Source: Cannabis sativa
Lineage: Eukaryota > Streptophyta > Magnoliopsida > Rosales > Cannabaceae
Assembly (NCBI RefSeq): GCF_029168945.1
Contig: NC_083602.1
Coordinates: forward strand, 48,235,442-48,299,441
Length of the DNA stretch: 64,000 nt
Reading direction: 5' to 3'
Shown piece by piece: positions 25,011 through 36,815 of the stretch; the first letter of the stretch is position 1, and every line of letters begins with the position of its first letter. The notes beneath the pieces were generated by a model. The model was not told where the DNA came from, did no database searches, and saw only the letters and a program-made list of their open reading frames with translations. The position numbers and the translations under genes are program-made.

Positions 25011-27263
25011 GTATAGCTCGCAAATTTTTCGTTTTTCTTCGTTTTTTCATGCTTTTTCATGGAATTAACTTCCGATTTTTTGTGTAGTTCTGTATTTATA
25101 CTAATACTATTCCTAATTCAATTCTAATTATCATTTTGAATTAATTTAATATTTTTTAAATTTAATTCAAGATATTAGTGTAATTTGAATTTAAAAATAG
25201 TTAGTATCTATCTTTTTTTTGCTTAATAATCTATCTTATTTTTAAATTTGATTCTATCTTATCTTATTTTTAAATTTAAGGTCAGATTTACAATATTTTA
25301 ATTTTTTTTTTTAATAATTTGACCTTATATAAATTTAAAATAAGATAACTATAATCATGTAATTTTAAAAAGATGTAAGATATTTTGCTAATTTTTAAAT
25401 TTTTGTTATTTTATTTATTTAAATTACATTTAAAATCTGAAAAAGATATTCATTTATCTTTTTTAATTTTTTATTTAATTTTTATTTATAAAATAACATT
25501 TAAATTTTAAAAGTAGTTAGCAAATTTTAAAATGATATTTAGGTTGGTTGAAACCTAATTTTTCAAAATTGTAGGTTTAATTTTAAATTTAAATTTTAAT
25601 TTAATTTCGAATTTTTTTTAAATTAATGATTTAATTTCGAAATTAATTATTTAATTTAAAATTAAATAAATCCTACATCCAACTATCCAGCTAACCTTGT
25701 TGCAGGAGTATGTGTTTTAGCTTGTGTGTAAGTTTTTCAAAACCTATTATTACTTGATTGCAAATAGCCATGGTTACTTTTTGCCAGATCTAATGATGTG
25801 ATGGCTCCCTTGGTCAAGATAATAATTTGTAACAGGTAAATTTACAATCTTCTTTCATCTGTGTATGACCTAGCAACATGATAGGACCCATCCAAAGTGT
25901 GCCTGTGTGAGCCTATGTGTTTAATTTTCATTATAGATGCATATAGGTTGATGTTGCTAAATAAATTATCATAGTTCTTGATAGATTTTATTTAGGCCCA
26001 TTTAGTTTTTGGGCTTAGTCAATTAATAACAGTTGTTCATTTTAAGGTTAAATTCCTCTCTTTTGGACCTTCTGTGAGAGTTGGGAGCCATAGAAGTGGT
26101 TACGACATACTGAACCCAGCACCCCTTCACATGAACCACCCCCAATTGTGAAGGCCCATTTGCCTGATTTGAATAAACTGTACTAGGTTAATTACACTAG
26201 TTTAACCTAATAAAATTGATTAGCAACATAATTAATTTCATTTATTTTGAAATTAATTTAAGAAAACCATAGTTTAAAGAATTTTATATTCTAAGCTAAA
26301 CTATATGTATTTTCTTGTATTTAATTAAATATAGAATTATAACCATTTAGATTCTTTCTGAAGCTTAATTTAAATTTTTCATTAAATATTGCTATTTAGG
26401 TTGATATTTAGTTATCTACAACTAACCAACTTAAATCTGAATATCTTTTGGATTTAAAATTTCAAAATTAAGTTGAGGAATTTTAGGCATTGGTTATTAA
26501 GATTCTTAAGATATTTTTTAAGTTAATATCTTTTCGAATATTAACTTAAAATGGAATATTTTAGATATTTTTTAGGTTAATATCTTTTGGAATATTAACT
26601 TAAAATGGAATATCTTCAAAAATTAAGTTGTTACAACTTAATTTTAAATTTAATTAAATCTGATTTGAAAGATATTTAAGTTGATTTTTTAGATTCTTCT
26701 AAAACAACTTAAACAAGATATTTTCAAATTTGTTCCATTTAAATATTCGAATTTATATTTCGAATTTAATTAATAATTGAAAATTAATTAAAGTTGATTT
26801 TTTATTTAAACCAACTTTGATTTGTAATTTTTCATTATTATATTATGGAACTTGTTCGATATTTATTTGAATTTATTTTTCAAATTAAATAATAATTGAA
26901 AATTAATTAAAGTTGATTTTAAACCAACTTTAATTTGTAATTTTTCATTATTATAATATCGAATATTATGAATATACATAATACATATATATATATTTTT
27001 AAATAATGAGCTTTTAATCAAAAGATATTCGATCTCCATTGTTGGTCTTACAATAGTTAAACTTTTTCAATATAACCTCGAGACGCTAGACTTCGTCCCC
27101 CTATGGATGGTTATTCGTTGAACACTTTTAACACCGTAAGATTTCAGTTAATAAGTGTTTTGTGAGTTTTCGTCTCTATTTAGACTCTCCCCTACGGTGA
27201 CTACTTAGAGATAAACTCATAAAACATGAAACAATGGTGGAAGCTCATAAAATGAGAATAACC

Positions 27264-27395
27264 TTGACTCTCGCCTACCGGGACAACATTGGATTCTCAT
27301 TTTGATCGAATAAAAGGTTGCTAAAATGTTTAATTTTAGATGAGCTGACAACTCTATTCAACTAATGTTATCTTTGACTCTCGCTTACCGGGACA
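27264..27395 (+). repeat. Paired TTGACTCTCGCCT...GGGACA motif, E3
   Basis: Copies at 27264-27285 and 27374-27395, 110 bases apart, in the short form TTGACTCTCGCYTACCGGGACA. Upstream of pol by about 240 bases. Confidence 0.85.
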
Positions 27396-27632
27396 CTGTA
27401 TTTCATTATGTTGGAAACCTTGGAAAATAAACTATGTTAGATTTAGTATTTCTATAACATATTTCATTACTTGTTATTTTCTGAACTTGTATATGAATTT
27501 TGAACCAAAACCTTACTTCTGTTTTATTGATGTGTTGTAGTGTCTATAATCCTCTTCCCATTCCACTCCTAGTTAATATCTTAGCAATTGAACTTGAAGT
27601 TATAAACTCCTTGTCAGAGTAATACTTCACAT

Positions 27633-30600
27633 ATGCTCATGATGGACTTTAAATTCCAGAAAGCAGGTAAGCTGGGAATTGTTCACTCTGAAGAGCAAAT
27701 AGTTCATAACTCCATAAATCCTACTACTTCAAGCTTAGTTGAGAAGATAAGAAGTGATTCCACTTCCTCGAGTTATACTTCACAACAAAATGAACTAGCA
27801 AGAACAACAATTAACAAACGAATAAGCAGTAATGCTTTAGTCTTCGAATCATGTGTGTTAGAGAATGATAAATCCATTTAGATTCTTAATTCTGGGTCTA
27901 CAAACCATGTAAGTTGTTCATTGCAATTGCTTAAGAATTGGAATTATTTGAAATCCGGAGAGTTGAAACTTAAAGTTGGTAATGGCGAAATGGTTTCGGT
28001 TAGAGCTAGAGGAAAAGCCAAACTCAAGTTTCAAAACAGAATTTTGGAATTAGACAATGTCTTATACATTCCAAATTTCAGTAGAAACTTGGTTTTTGTT
28101 TCATGCTTACAATTGCAACAATACAAATTAGATTTTTCGGATTCTGGTTCTACCATTTCTCAAAATGACATTCACATTTGTGTTGCATCCATGGAACAGG
28201 GGCTTTATGTTCTTAGACCAGAAACACCATTTGCCCTACATAACGAACTTTTTAAAGTAGCTAAACCTAGAAACCACAAAAAGCAAAAGATCGTTGATGA
28301 TAATGAAACATATCTATGGCATTTACGTTTGGGTGACATTGGCTATGACAGACTAAACAGGCTAACCAAAGACGGCTCATTGAAAAATGTCGTCTTGGGT
28401 GAATTACCTGTTTGCGAATCTTGCCTAGAAGGAAAGATGACCAAAAGTTCTTTCTCTGCAAAGGGAGAGCGTGCCAAACAACCCCTAGGGTTAGTGCATT
28501 CCGATGTCTGCGGACCTTTGAATGTCAAAGCCCGAGGTGGTTATGAGTACTTTGTCACTTTCATTGACGATTACTCTAGATATGGACATATTTACCTTAT
28601 GCATAAGAAATCTGAAACATTTGTAAAGTTTCAAGAATTTCATGCTTTGGCACAAAACCAATTAGGTAAATCATTAAAGATCTTGCGAACTGATAGGGGT
28701 GAAGAATATATGGATATGCAGTTCAAAGATCATATAATTGAACTTGGAATTGAATCCCAATACACTGCCCCAACCACTCCACAACAAAATGGAGTTGCAG
28801 AAAGAAGAAATCGCACTCTTTTGGAAATGGTTAGGTCTATGCTGAGTTATTCAACTCTGTCTACGTCCTTCTGGGGATATGTTATACAGATGGCAAATGA
28901 CATTTTAAATGTTGTTCCATCTAAATCAATCCCTAAGACACCTTTAGAACTCTGGATTGGTCGTACACCTAGTTTACGCCATTACAGAATCTGGGGGTGC
29001 CCTGCTCATGTCTTAAGAAAGAAAGAAGGCAAACTTGAATCACGTACCGAAGTATGCATGTTTGTAGGAAATTCTAAAAAGACTAGGGGTGGACTATTTT
29101 ATAGTCACAAGGATAACAAAGTGTTTGTTTCTACAAATGCTACTTTCCTTGAAGAGAACTATATTAAAGACTTCAAACCGAAAAGTAAAGTTGTTCTAGA
29201 GGAATTGCTATCAGATATAAGTCCTTCCAATGTTCCGTCCTCTTCCACTCGTGAAGAAAACAATCCCACTCCCTCAGTTGAACCAACTGAGAAATCTACT
29301 ACTAAAGTTTCTGTTCAGAAGACAACCGTACCTCGTCGTAGTGGGAGGGTTTCAACAAAACCTGCTCGTTATGGTTTGGATGGTGAAATCAATATGGTCG
29401 TAGGTGACGGTATTGATGACGATCCATTAACCTATAAACAGGCAATGGCTAGTCCGCAACGGAAACGATGGTCGGCCGGCATGGATTCAGAAATGGATTC
29501 GATAGAAAAGAACAAAGTCTGGGAATATGTAGACGCACCTGACGACTATCATCCGATAGGATGCAAATGGGTTGACAAGAAGAAAAGAGGAGCTGGAGGC
29601 GAAGTCGAAACTTTTAAAGCTAGACTTGTAGCCAAGGGTTATACCCAAAGAGAAGGCGTGGACTATGAGGAAACTTTTAGTCCTGTTGCCATGCTCAAAT
29701 CCATCCGAATTCTTCTCTCCATAGCTGCTGCTTTCGATTATGAAATCTAGCAAATGGATGTCAAGACTGCCTTCCTTAATGGGGTACTTGAAGAAACCAT
29801 CTATATGGAGCAACTAGAAGGTTATGTTCTTCCTGGGCAGGAAAAGAAAGTTTGCAAATTAAACAGGTCTATCTATGGACTTAAGCAAGCTTCTCGCACA
29901 TGGAACAAAAGGTTTGATGAAATCATCAAGACCTACGACTTTCTTCAGAATGAAGATGAACCTTGTGTTTACCAACTCAAGGAAGACCAAATAGTAGTAT
30001 TCCTGGTCCATTATGTTGATGACATTTGATTATTGGAAACAATGTCAAGAAAATGACTCACATCAAGGAATGGCTCAACACTCAATTCGATATGAAAGAT
30101 TTGGGTGAAGCAGCCTATGTTCTTGGTATTCGCATTATCGTAAACCGAAGAACAGATCTCTTGCTCTTTCTCAAACAACCTACACAGACAAAGTCTTAGA
30201 GAGATTCTCCATGAACAACAACAATGGGGCAAACATGCCTTCTAGATATGGTATTCGTCTATCTAATGAATAGTCTCCGACTGATCCTCAAGAGATAGAG
30301 GACATGGCGAAAATTCCCTATGCCTCTGCAGTTTGAAGTCTAATGTATGCAATGTTATGCACTAGACCTGACATCTGTTATGCTGTTGGAATCGTGAGCA
30401 TGGATCTGTCTAATCCAGGACTTAAACATTGGAATGCAGTTAAGTATATTCTGAAATACTTGAAGAGTACAAGGAATCTTTGTTAGTCTACAAGGGTGGT
30501 GCTTTAAATCCCATAGGCTACACTGATTCAGATTTCCAGGCAAGTCTTGAAGACAGGAAATCTACATCTGGGATGGTGTTTACTCTTGAGGGTGGAGCAG

Positions 30601-30986
30601 TGGTTTGGAGAAGTGCTAAACAAACTGCGATATCGGACTCAACTATGGAAGCTGAATACATAGCAGCAGCCGAAGCTGCTAAAGAACTTGTCTGGCTAAG
30701 AAAGTTCTTCAGCAGCATAGGTGTTGTTCCTGGAATGGAAAAACCTCTGGTCTTACTTTGTGATAACAATGGAGCAATATCAAACAGTAAAGAACCTCGA
30801 AGCCACAAGAGAAGCAAACACATTGAAAGGAAGTATCACATTATCAGAGAATACGTGGCAAGAGGGGATGTACTAGTTGAGAAAGTTGACAAAGAGGACA
30901 ACCTAGCTGATCCATTTACCAAAGTCCTGGCCGTGACAGCCTTTGAAAAGCACTGTCAGAATTTAGGATTAATTAATATGTACTAA
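27633..30986 (+). pseudogene. E3 Copia polyprotein (protease-integrase-RT-RNase H), broken
   Basis: Domains are in Ty1/Copia order. A protease motif near 27885 reads NSGSTNH, with the catalytic Asp replaced by Asn and a stop (27879-27881) just before it. The integrase zinc finger (HLRLGDIG...CESC) is near 28315-28430, with Asp where the second His is expected. The integrase core shows HSDVCGP, TDRGEEYM and NGVAERRNR (about 28495-28810), so the DDE residues are kept. RT runs from about 29500 with a TAG (29748-29750, Trp expected) and YVDD, then a one-base deletion and stop at 30027-30029. The RT C-terminus is scrambled to 30480. RNase H (YTDSDFQ, MEAEY, LLCDNNGA) ends at 30986. The N-terminal 82 codons match E4. 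The start is uncertain and there is no gag. Confidence 0.88.
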
Positions 30987-31003
30987 TTAGTTTTATATTA
31001 GTG

Positions 31004-31015
31004 CAAGTGGGAGTT
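31004..31015 (+). other. E3 polypurine tract
   Basis: CAAGTGGGAGTT directly before TGTTAGG of the 3' LTR. Confidence 0.85.
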
Positions 31016-32905
31016 TGTTAGGTTTTATGCCCTAAATAAAACTCCAATTTCAATGTAATCTATTTTATTCAACATCAATAAAGAAACAGAAGTATTTTTC
31101 ATTCATTTGTGTATGTTTTGGTTCACTTTATCAATTGCTTGTCTATTTGATTTATAAATTCATCTTAAACCCTTTTCACATACTTGATCATGTTTATTGT
31201 GCTGTCATCACATTGGAAAGTAAACATGACTACGTGAATAAAGTTTCCTAGATTTATCAGACACAGGGTTTTACTGATACGATAATCTACAACAAGAGTT
31301 TACTTGTATTTGGAGAAATACTATGTTCTTTCCAGAACATTGGTTAAAGTAAAGCTCAGGTTGGATGCATGGAGTATGCATCGGAAGGGACCGATATTGA
31401 ACTTTGACTTAGATTTAATTAAACTTACCGTAAAATCTATTCAAGTCAATATCGCCAAGTTGATCCTAGATCAAAATGTTCTTAATCCTGGTATGAATAG
31501 GCTCAATCTTGAAAGGCTATTCCTGTTCTTTGATTTGTTAGTTAAGCCTACTTTTAGGTCAGGGTGATACGTACATTTTGGGAACACGGTAGAGCAATTG
31601 AGTGGGAGCGCTAGCATAAACATGGAATCTATAGCTTCTATCTGGCGAATAGTAAGCAAAGGATGATCTCCTTCGAGCTTGACCAAACGAACATAAATGG
31701 TGGAGTACTCATTTCACATAAGCTGAAATATCATTTATACGGAGTCAAGTGTTTTAAGGAATAAATACATTGTAGGGTGTAACGGTAATTTAATCCCTTT
31801 ACAGTGTAGATCATTCATATAGAGGATCATTGATCACATTAGGATTATAACAATGGATAACTAATGATGTGTCTACATGGTGGAACATATAGAACATTCT
31901 ATATACTGAGAGTGCAATTCTAAGTTCTATACGTGGATTCAACGAAGAATTAATAAGTTAGTGAATTTTAGTACTAAATTCTTGATCTACTTATTGGAAG
32001 CTCGGTTATATAGACCCATGGTCCCCGCACTAGTTGAGATAATATTGTTTGTAAGACTCATGTAATTGGTTTTGATTAATCAACTATAATTCACAAATTA
32101 GACTATGTCTATTTGTGAAATTTTCACTAAGTAAGGGCGAAATTGTAAAGAAAGAGTTAATAGGGGCATATTTGTTAATTATGATACTTTGTATGGTTCA
32201 ATTAATAAATATGATAAATGACAATATTATTTAATAATTATTTATAGTTATTAAATAGTTAGAATTGGCATTTAAATGGTTGAATTAGAAAATTGGCATT
32301 TTTAAGAAAATCAGATACAAAAGTGTTAAAATTACAAAATTGCAAAAAGCAAGGCCCAAATCCATCGAGCCATGGCCGGCCACTTTTGTAGGCTTTTTAA
32401 GCTGATATTTTCATTATTTTAATGCCAAATAATTCAAACCTAACCCTAGTGGAATGCTATAAATAGATAGTGAAGGCTTCAAGAAAATTACACTTCTGAA
32501 TCAGAAAAACCTGAGCCTTCTCTCTCTTCCTTGGCCGCCACCCTCTCTCTCTCTTCTTCCTCTGAATTTCGAAATTACCTTAGTGATTAGAGTAGTGCCC
32601 ACACACAGCAAGCAATACCTCAATCATAGTGAGGAAGATCGTGAAGAAAGATCATCAGCAAAGGAGTTTCAGCATCAAGGATTCAGAGAAAGAAATCCAG
32701 GTTCAGATCTTGATAATACTCTGCGACAGAAAGGATACAAGGGTTAGAGATCTGAACGGAAGGAGTCATTTAATTCCGCTGCACCCAATGAAAGGTTTCT
32801 TAACTTTATATGTGTTTAATTTCATCGTTTTAGAAAGTTCTTATTTAGGATGTTAATAAACATACTTGTGAGTAGATCTAAGATCTTGGTAAAATAATTC
32901 CAACA
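31016..32905 (+). repeat. E3 3' LTR (1890 bp), followed by another primer site
   Basis: TGTTAGGTTTTATGCCC to CCAACA, TATA box at 32458-32466. It pairs closely with 22648-24550. It is followed not by host DNA but by internal sequence, so it also serves as the 5' LTR of the deleted repeat that follows. Confidence 0.9.
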
Positions 32906-33504
32906 ACTGGCCTCAGAGCCATGGTAATTGATTTACTTGCAAGAAATTTGGACTTTAAAACGATTGTTTGTTTGTTTTTGGATGGTATCATGTTGTATTG
33001 AATGTTATTTGATGATTGATTGGTGTTTGTGAATTTTCGTAAAAAATAATTGAATATCTGTTTCTTGAATTATTTTTATTGGATAGTATGGAAAACATTA
33101 AGCAAGTTACTTTTTTACAGAACTCAATTTCGATTTAATTTGAATTAGTTATGATTTTTTGAAGTTTCGAAATATATCGGGGTTAAGCAACAGGGACACG
33201 CGCGCGCATGAGGCTTGTGCCTCGGACAGCACGCGCGCAGACAGCATTTCTATATGAATCACTGGGCTCAGCATCAAGGATTCAGAGAAAGAAATCCAGG
33301 TTCAGATCTTGATAGTACTCTGCGACAGAAAGGATACAAGGGTTAGAGATCTGAACGGAAGGAGTCATTTAATTCCGCTGCACCCATTGTAAGGTTTCTT
33401 AACTTTATATGTGTTTAATTTCATCGTTTTAGAAAGTTCTTATTTAGAATGTTAATAAACATACTTGTGAGTAGATCTAAGATCCTGGTAAAATAATTCC
33501 AACA
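32906..33504 (+). mobile_element. Third tandem repeat of E3, collapsed by an internal deletion
   Basis: 32906-33270 repeats the E3 internal start, including the variant primer site and the first part of the GC island (to ACTGGGCTC). It then jumps to the last 235 bases of an LTR (GCATCAAGGATTCAG ... CCAACA at 33504). The junction shares CTC/TCAG with both parents. All of pol and most of the second LTR are lost. Confidence 0.85.
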
Positions 33505-34527
33505 CATGAGTCTTACAAGCAATATTATCTCAACACATGGGTCTATATAACCGAGCTTCCAATAAGTAGATCAAGAATTTAGCACTAAAATTCACTAACT
33601 TATTAATTCTTCGTTGAATCCACGCATAGAACTTAGAATTGCACTCTCAGTATATAGAATACTCTATATGTTCCACCATATAGACGCATCATTAGTTATC
33701 CATTGTTATAATCCTAATGTGATCAATGATCCTCTATATGAATGATCTACACTGTAAAGGGATTAGATTACCGTTACACCCTACAATGTATTTAATCCTT
33801 AAAACACTTAACCCCGTATAAATGATATTTCAGCTTATGTGAAATGAGTACTCCACCATTTATTTTTGTTTGGTCGAGCTCGAAGGAGATCATCCTTTAC
33901 TTACTATTCGCCAGATAGAAGCTATAGATTCCATGTTTATGTTAGCGCTCCCACTCAATTGCACTACCGTGTTCCCAAAATGTACGTATCACCCTGACCT
34001 AAAAGTAGGCTTAACTAACAAATCAAAGAACACGAATAGCCTTTCAAGATTGATCCTAATCATAACAGGATTAAGAACATTTGATCTAGGATCAACTAGG
34101 CGATATTGACTTGAATAGATATTACGGTAAGTTTAATAAATCAAAGTCAAAGTTCAATATCGGTCCCTTCCGATGCATACTCCATGCATCCAACCTGAGC
34201 TTTACTTTAACCAATGTTCTGGAAAGAACATAGCATTTCTCCAAATGCAAGTAAACTCTGTCGTAGATTATCATATCAGTAAAACCATATGTCTGATAAA
34301 TCTAGGAAACTATATTCACATAGTCATGTTTACTTTCCAATGTGTTGATGGCACAATAAACAGGATCAAGTATGTGAAAAGGGTTTTAGATGAATTTATA
34401 CATTATGTACATATAACTTGAAATAAATCATGTGAACCACGCAACATTAAATGTTATTTCTAATCTATATTAATAAGTAAATCTGATTATATTGAAATGA
34501 GTTTTATTTAGGGCATAAAACCCAACA
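33505..34527 (-). repeat. E1 5' LTR, second part (after the plus-strand insertion)
   Basis: Continues E1 LTR sequence from CATGAGTCTTAC, the point where 13130 stopped, to CCCAACA followed by the TACAT duplication. The two parts together (799 + 1023) equal the 3' LTR length minus its 63-base deletion, so almost nothing was lost at the insertion point. The CA at the break occurs on both sides, perhaps the rest of a target duplication. Confidence 0.88.
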
Positions 34528-34908
34528 TACATACCAGAGACTAGTCAACCATATGTTTCATGACTTGATCGAAAATAATATGGAAGTCTACGTCGAAGAC
34601 ATGCTGGTTATGTCAAAAAAATCTGAAGACCACATCAAAGACATAGATGAGTGCTTCAGCATCATGCAAGAATATCGAATGAAGTGCAACCTCTAAAATG
34701 TGCCTTTGACGTCCAATAAAGATTTTGATGACCCCTAAGTTGTAGCTCGTTCCTATCCTCACTACATGAAAAATGGGGAAAATGTTAGATAATGTCGTCA
34801 TTAAAGAGAACTAAATTGAATATGAAAAAAGTATCTTACGTGATATACTTCTCCACTTCATTACAATTGTTGAGAATGTACCACTCTGCCTTCAATTTAT
34901 CTTGCATT
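34528..34908. repeat. Array unit U1, right part
   Basis: Holds the Ty3/Gypsy RT piece (plus, about 34533-34700) and the CACTA transposase tail (minus, about 34800-34908). Together with 1593-3952 it makes a unit of about 2736 bases. The first five bases are the duplicated TACAT. Confidence 0.88.
34533..34700 (+). pseudogene. Ty3/Gypsy reverse transcriptase fragment (U1)
   Basis: Reads YQRLVNHMFHDL, then MEVYVEDMLVMSKK and HIKDIDECFSIM. This is the RT active-site region of plant Ty3/Gypsy elements of the YVDDMLVKS type, with the first catalytic Asp changed to Glu. Only about 60 codons are present. The upstream part (KNAG-like, one base out of frame) lies at about 3940-3952 beyond the Copia nest. 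Copies in other units are listed separately. It is on the opposite strand to the LINE pieces. Confidence 0.75.
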
Positions 34909-34917
34909 AGTCTCAAT

Positions 34918-36810
34918 TGTTAGGTTTTATGCCCTAAATAAAACTCCATTTCAATGTAATCTATTTTATTCAACATCAATAAAGAAACAGAAGTATATTT
35001 CATTCATTTGTGTATGTTTTGGCTCACTTTATCGATTGCTTGTCTAATTGATTTATAAATTCATCTTAAACCCTTTTCACATACTTGATCATGTTTATTG
35101 TGCTGTCATCACATTGGAAAGTAAACATGACTATGTGAATAAAGTTTCCTAGATTTATCAGACACAGGGTTTTACTGATATGATAATCTACAACAAGAGT
35201 TTACTTGTATTTGGGGAAATACTATGTTCTTTCCAGAACATTGGTTAAAGTAAAGCTCAGGTTGGATGCATGGAGTATGCATTGGAAGGGACCGATATTG
35301 AACTTTGACTTAGATTTAATTAAACTTACCGTAAAATCTATTCAAGTCAATATCGCCAAGTTGATCCTAGATCAAATGATCTTAATCCTGTTATGATTAG
35401 GTTCAATCTTGAAAGGCTATTCGTGTTCCTTTGAATTTTTAGTTAAGCCTACTTTTAGGTCAGGGTGATACATACTTTTTGGGAACAGGGTAGTGCAATT
35501 GAGTGGGAGCGCTAGCATAAACATGGAATCTATAGCTTCTATTTGGCAAATAGTAAGCAAAGGATGATTTCCTTCGAGCTTGACCAAACGAAAATAAATG
35601 GTGGAGATCTCATTTCACATAAGCTGAAATATCATTTATACGGGGTCAAGTGTTTTAAGGATAAAATACATAGTAGGGTGTTACGGTAATTTAATCCCTT
35701 TACTGTGTAGATCATTCATATAGAGGATCATTGATCACATTAGGATTATAACAATGGATAACTAATGATGTGTCTATATGGTGGAACATATAGAACATTC
35801 TATATACTGAGAGTGCAATTCTAAGTTTTATGCGTGGATTCAACGAAGAATTAATAAGTTAGTGAATTTTAGTACTAAATTCTTGATCTACTTATTGGAA
35901 GCTCGGTTATATAGACCCATGGTCCCCCCACTAGTTGAGATAATATTGTTTGTAAGACTCATGTAATTGGTTTTGATTAATCAATTATAATTCACGAATT
36001 AGACTATGTCTATTTGTGAAATTTTCACTAAGTAAGGTCGAAATTGTAAAGAAAGAGTTAATAGGGGCATATTTGTTAATTATGATACTTTGTATGGTTC
36101 AATTAATAAATATGATAAATGACAATATTATTTAATAATTATTTATAGTTATTAAATAGTTAGAATTGGCATTTAAATGATTGAATTTAGAAATTGGCAT
36201 TTTTGAGAAAGTCAGATACAAAAGGTGTTAAAATTGCAAAATTGCAAAAATCAAGGCCCAGTCCACCTAGCCAGGGCCGACCACCTATTTTATCTTTTTT
36301 AATTGATTTTTTCATTATTTTAATGCCATATAATTTAAATCTAACCCTAGTGGAATGCTATAAATAGATAGTGAAGGCTTCAGGAAAATTACACTTTATG
36401 AATCAGAAAAACCTGAGCCTCCACTCTCTTCTCTAGCCGCCACTCTCTCTCTCTCTATTCTTCCTTCATATTTCGAACATCTCTTAGTGATTAGAGTAGT
36501 GCCCACACACATCAAGCAATACCTCAATCATAGTGAGGAAGATCGTAAAGAAAGATCATCAGCAAAGGAGATTCACCATCAAGGATTCAGAGAAGAAGAT
36601 CCAGGTTCAGATCTTGATAATACTCTGCTACAGAAAGGAATCAAGGGTTAGAGAGCTGAACGGAAGGAGTCATTTAATTCCGCTGCACCCAATGTAAGGT
36701 TTCTTAAACTTTATATGTGTTTAATTTATCGTTTTAGAAAGTTCATATTTCGGATGTTAATAAACATACTTGTGAGTAGATCTAAGATCCTGGTAAAATA
36801 ATATCCAACA
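34918..36810 (+). mobile_element. Solo Copia LTR (1893 bp), TSD TCAAT
   Basis: TGTTAGGTTTTATGCCC to CCAACA with TCAAT on both sides (34913-34917 and 36811-36815). There is no primer site or polypurine tract, so it is a solo LTR left by recombination between the two LTRs of a full element. Same subtype as E3. TATA box at 36359-36367. The empty site (GTCTCAATCTC) is seen at the start of U3, U4 and U5. Confidence 0.93.
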
Positions 36811-36815
36811 TCAAT

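Larger units (their letters stand above)
24570..27632 (+). other. E3 5' internal region, no gag seen
   Basis: Three kilobases between primer site and pol without a gag-like frame (no zinc knuckle, no long open frame). It contains a GC-rich island (about 24836-25015), a duplicated AT hairpin (26518-26549 exact, and a variant at 26572-26603), and the paired motif (27264-27395). A segment near 27001-27420 matches E1, E2 and E4. Confidence 0.75.
3953..34527 (-). mobile_element. Nested Ty1/Copia complex (E1 with E2, E3 and a deleted repeat inside), TSD TACAT
   Basis: The complex starts with TGTTGGAA at 3953 and ends with CCCAACA at 34527. It is flanked by the identical pentamer TACAT (3948-3952 and 34528-34532). 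Both outer ends belong to minus-strand LTRs, so they are the two ends of one insertion, E1. E1 comprises the 3' LTR 3953-5840, internal region 5841-12331 and 5' LTR 12332-13130 resumed at 33505-34527. Everything from 13131 to 33504 is a plus-strand block of related Copia elements inserted in the E1 5' LTR. The unfilled target site (GTGTACATACCAGAG) is intact in U2, U3 and U4; in U5 it is also unfilled. Confidence 0.88.

Noticed and set aside
24780..25087. Four overlapping frames on both strands in the GC-rich island
   Set aside because: GC-rich sequence in an AT-rich context opens all frames. The proteins resemble nothing and the island is missing in E2.
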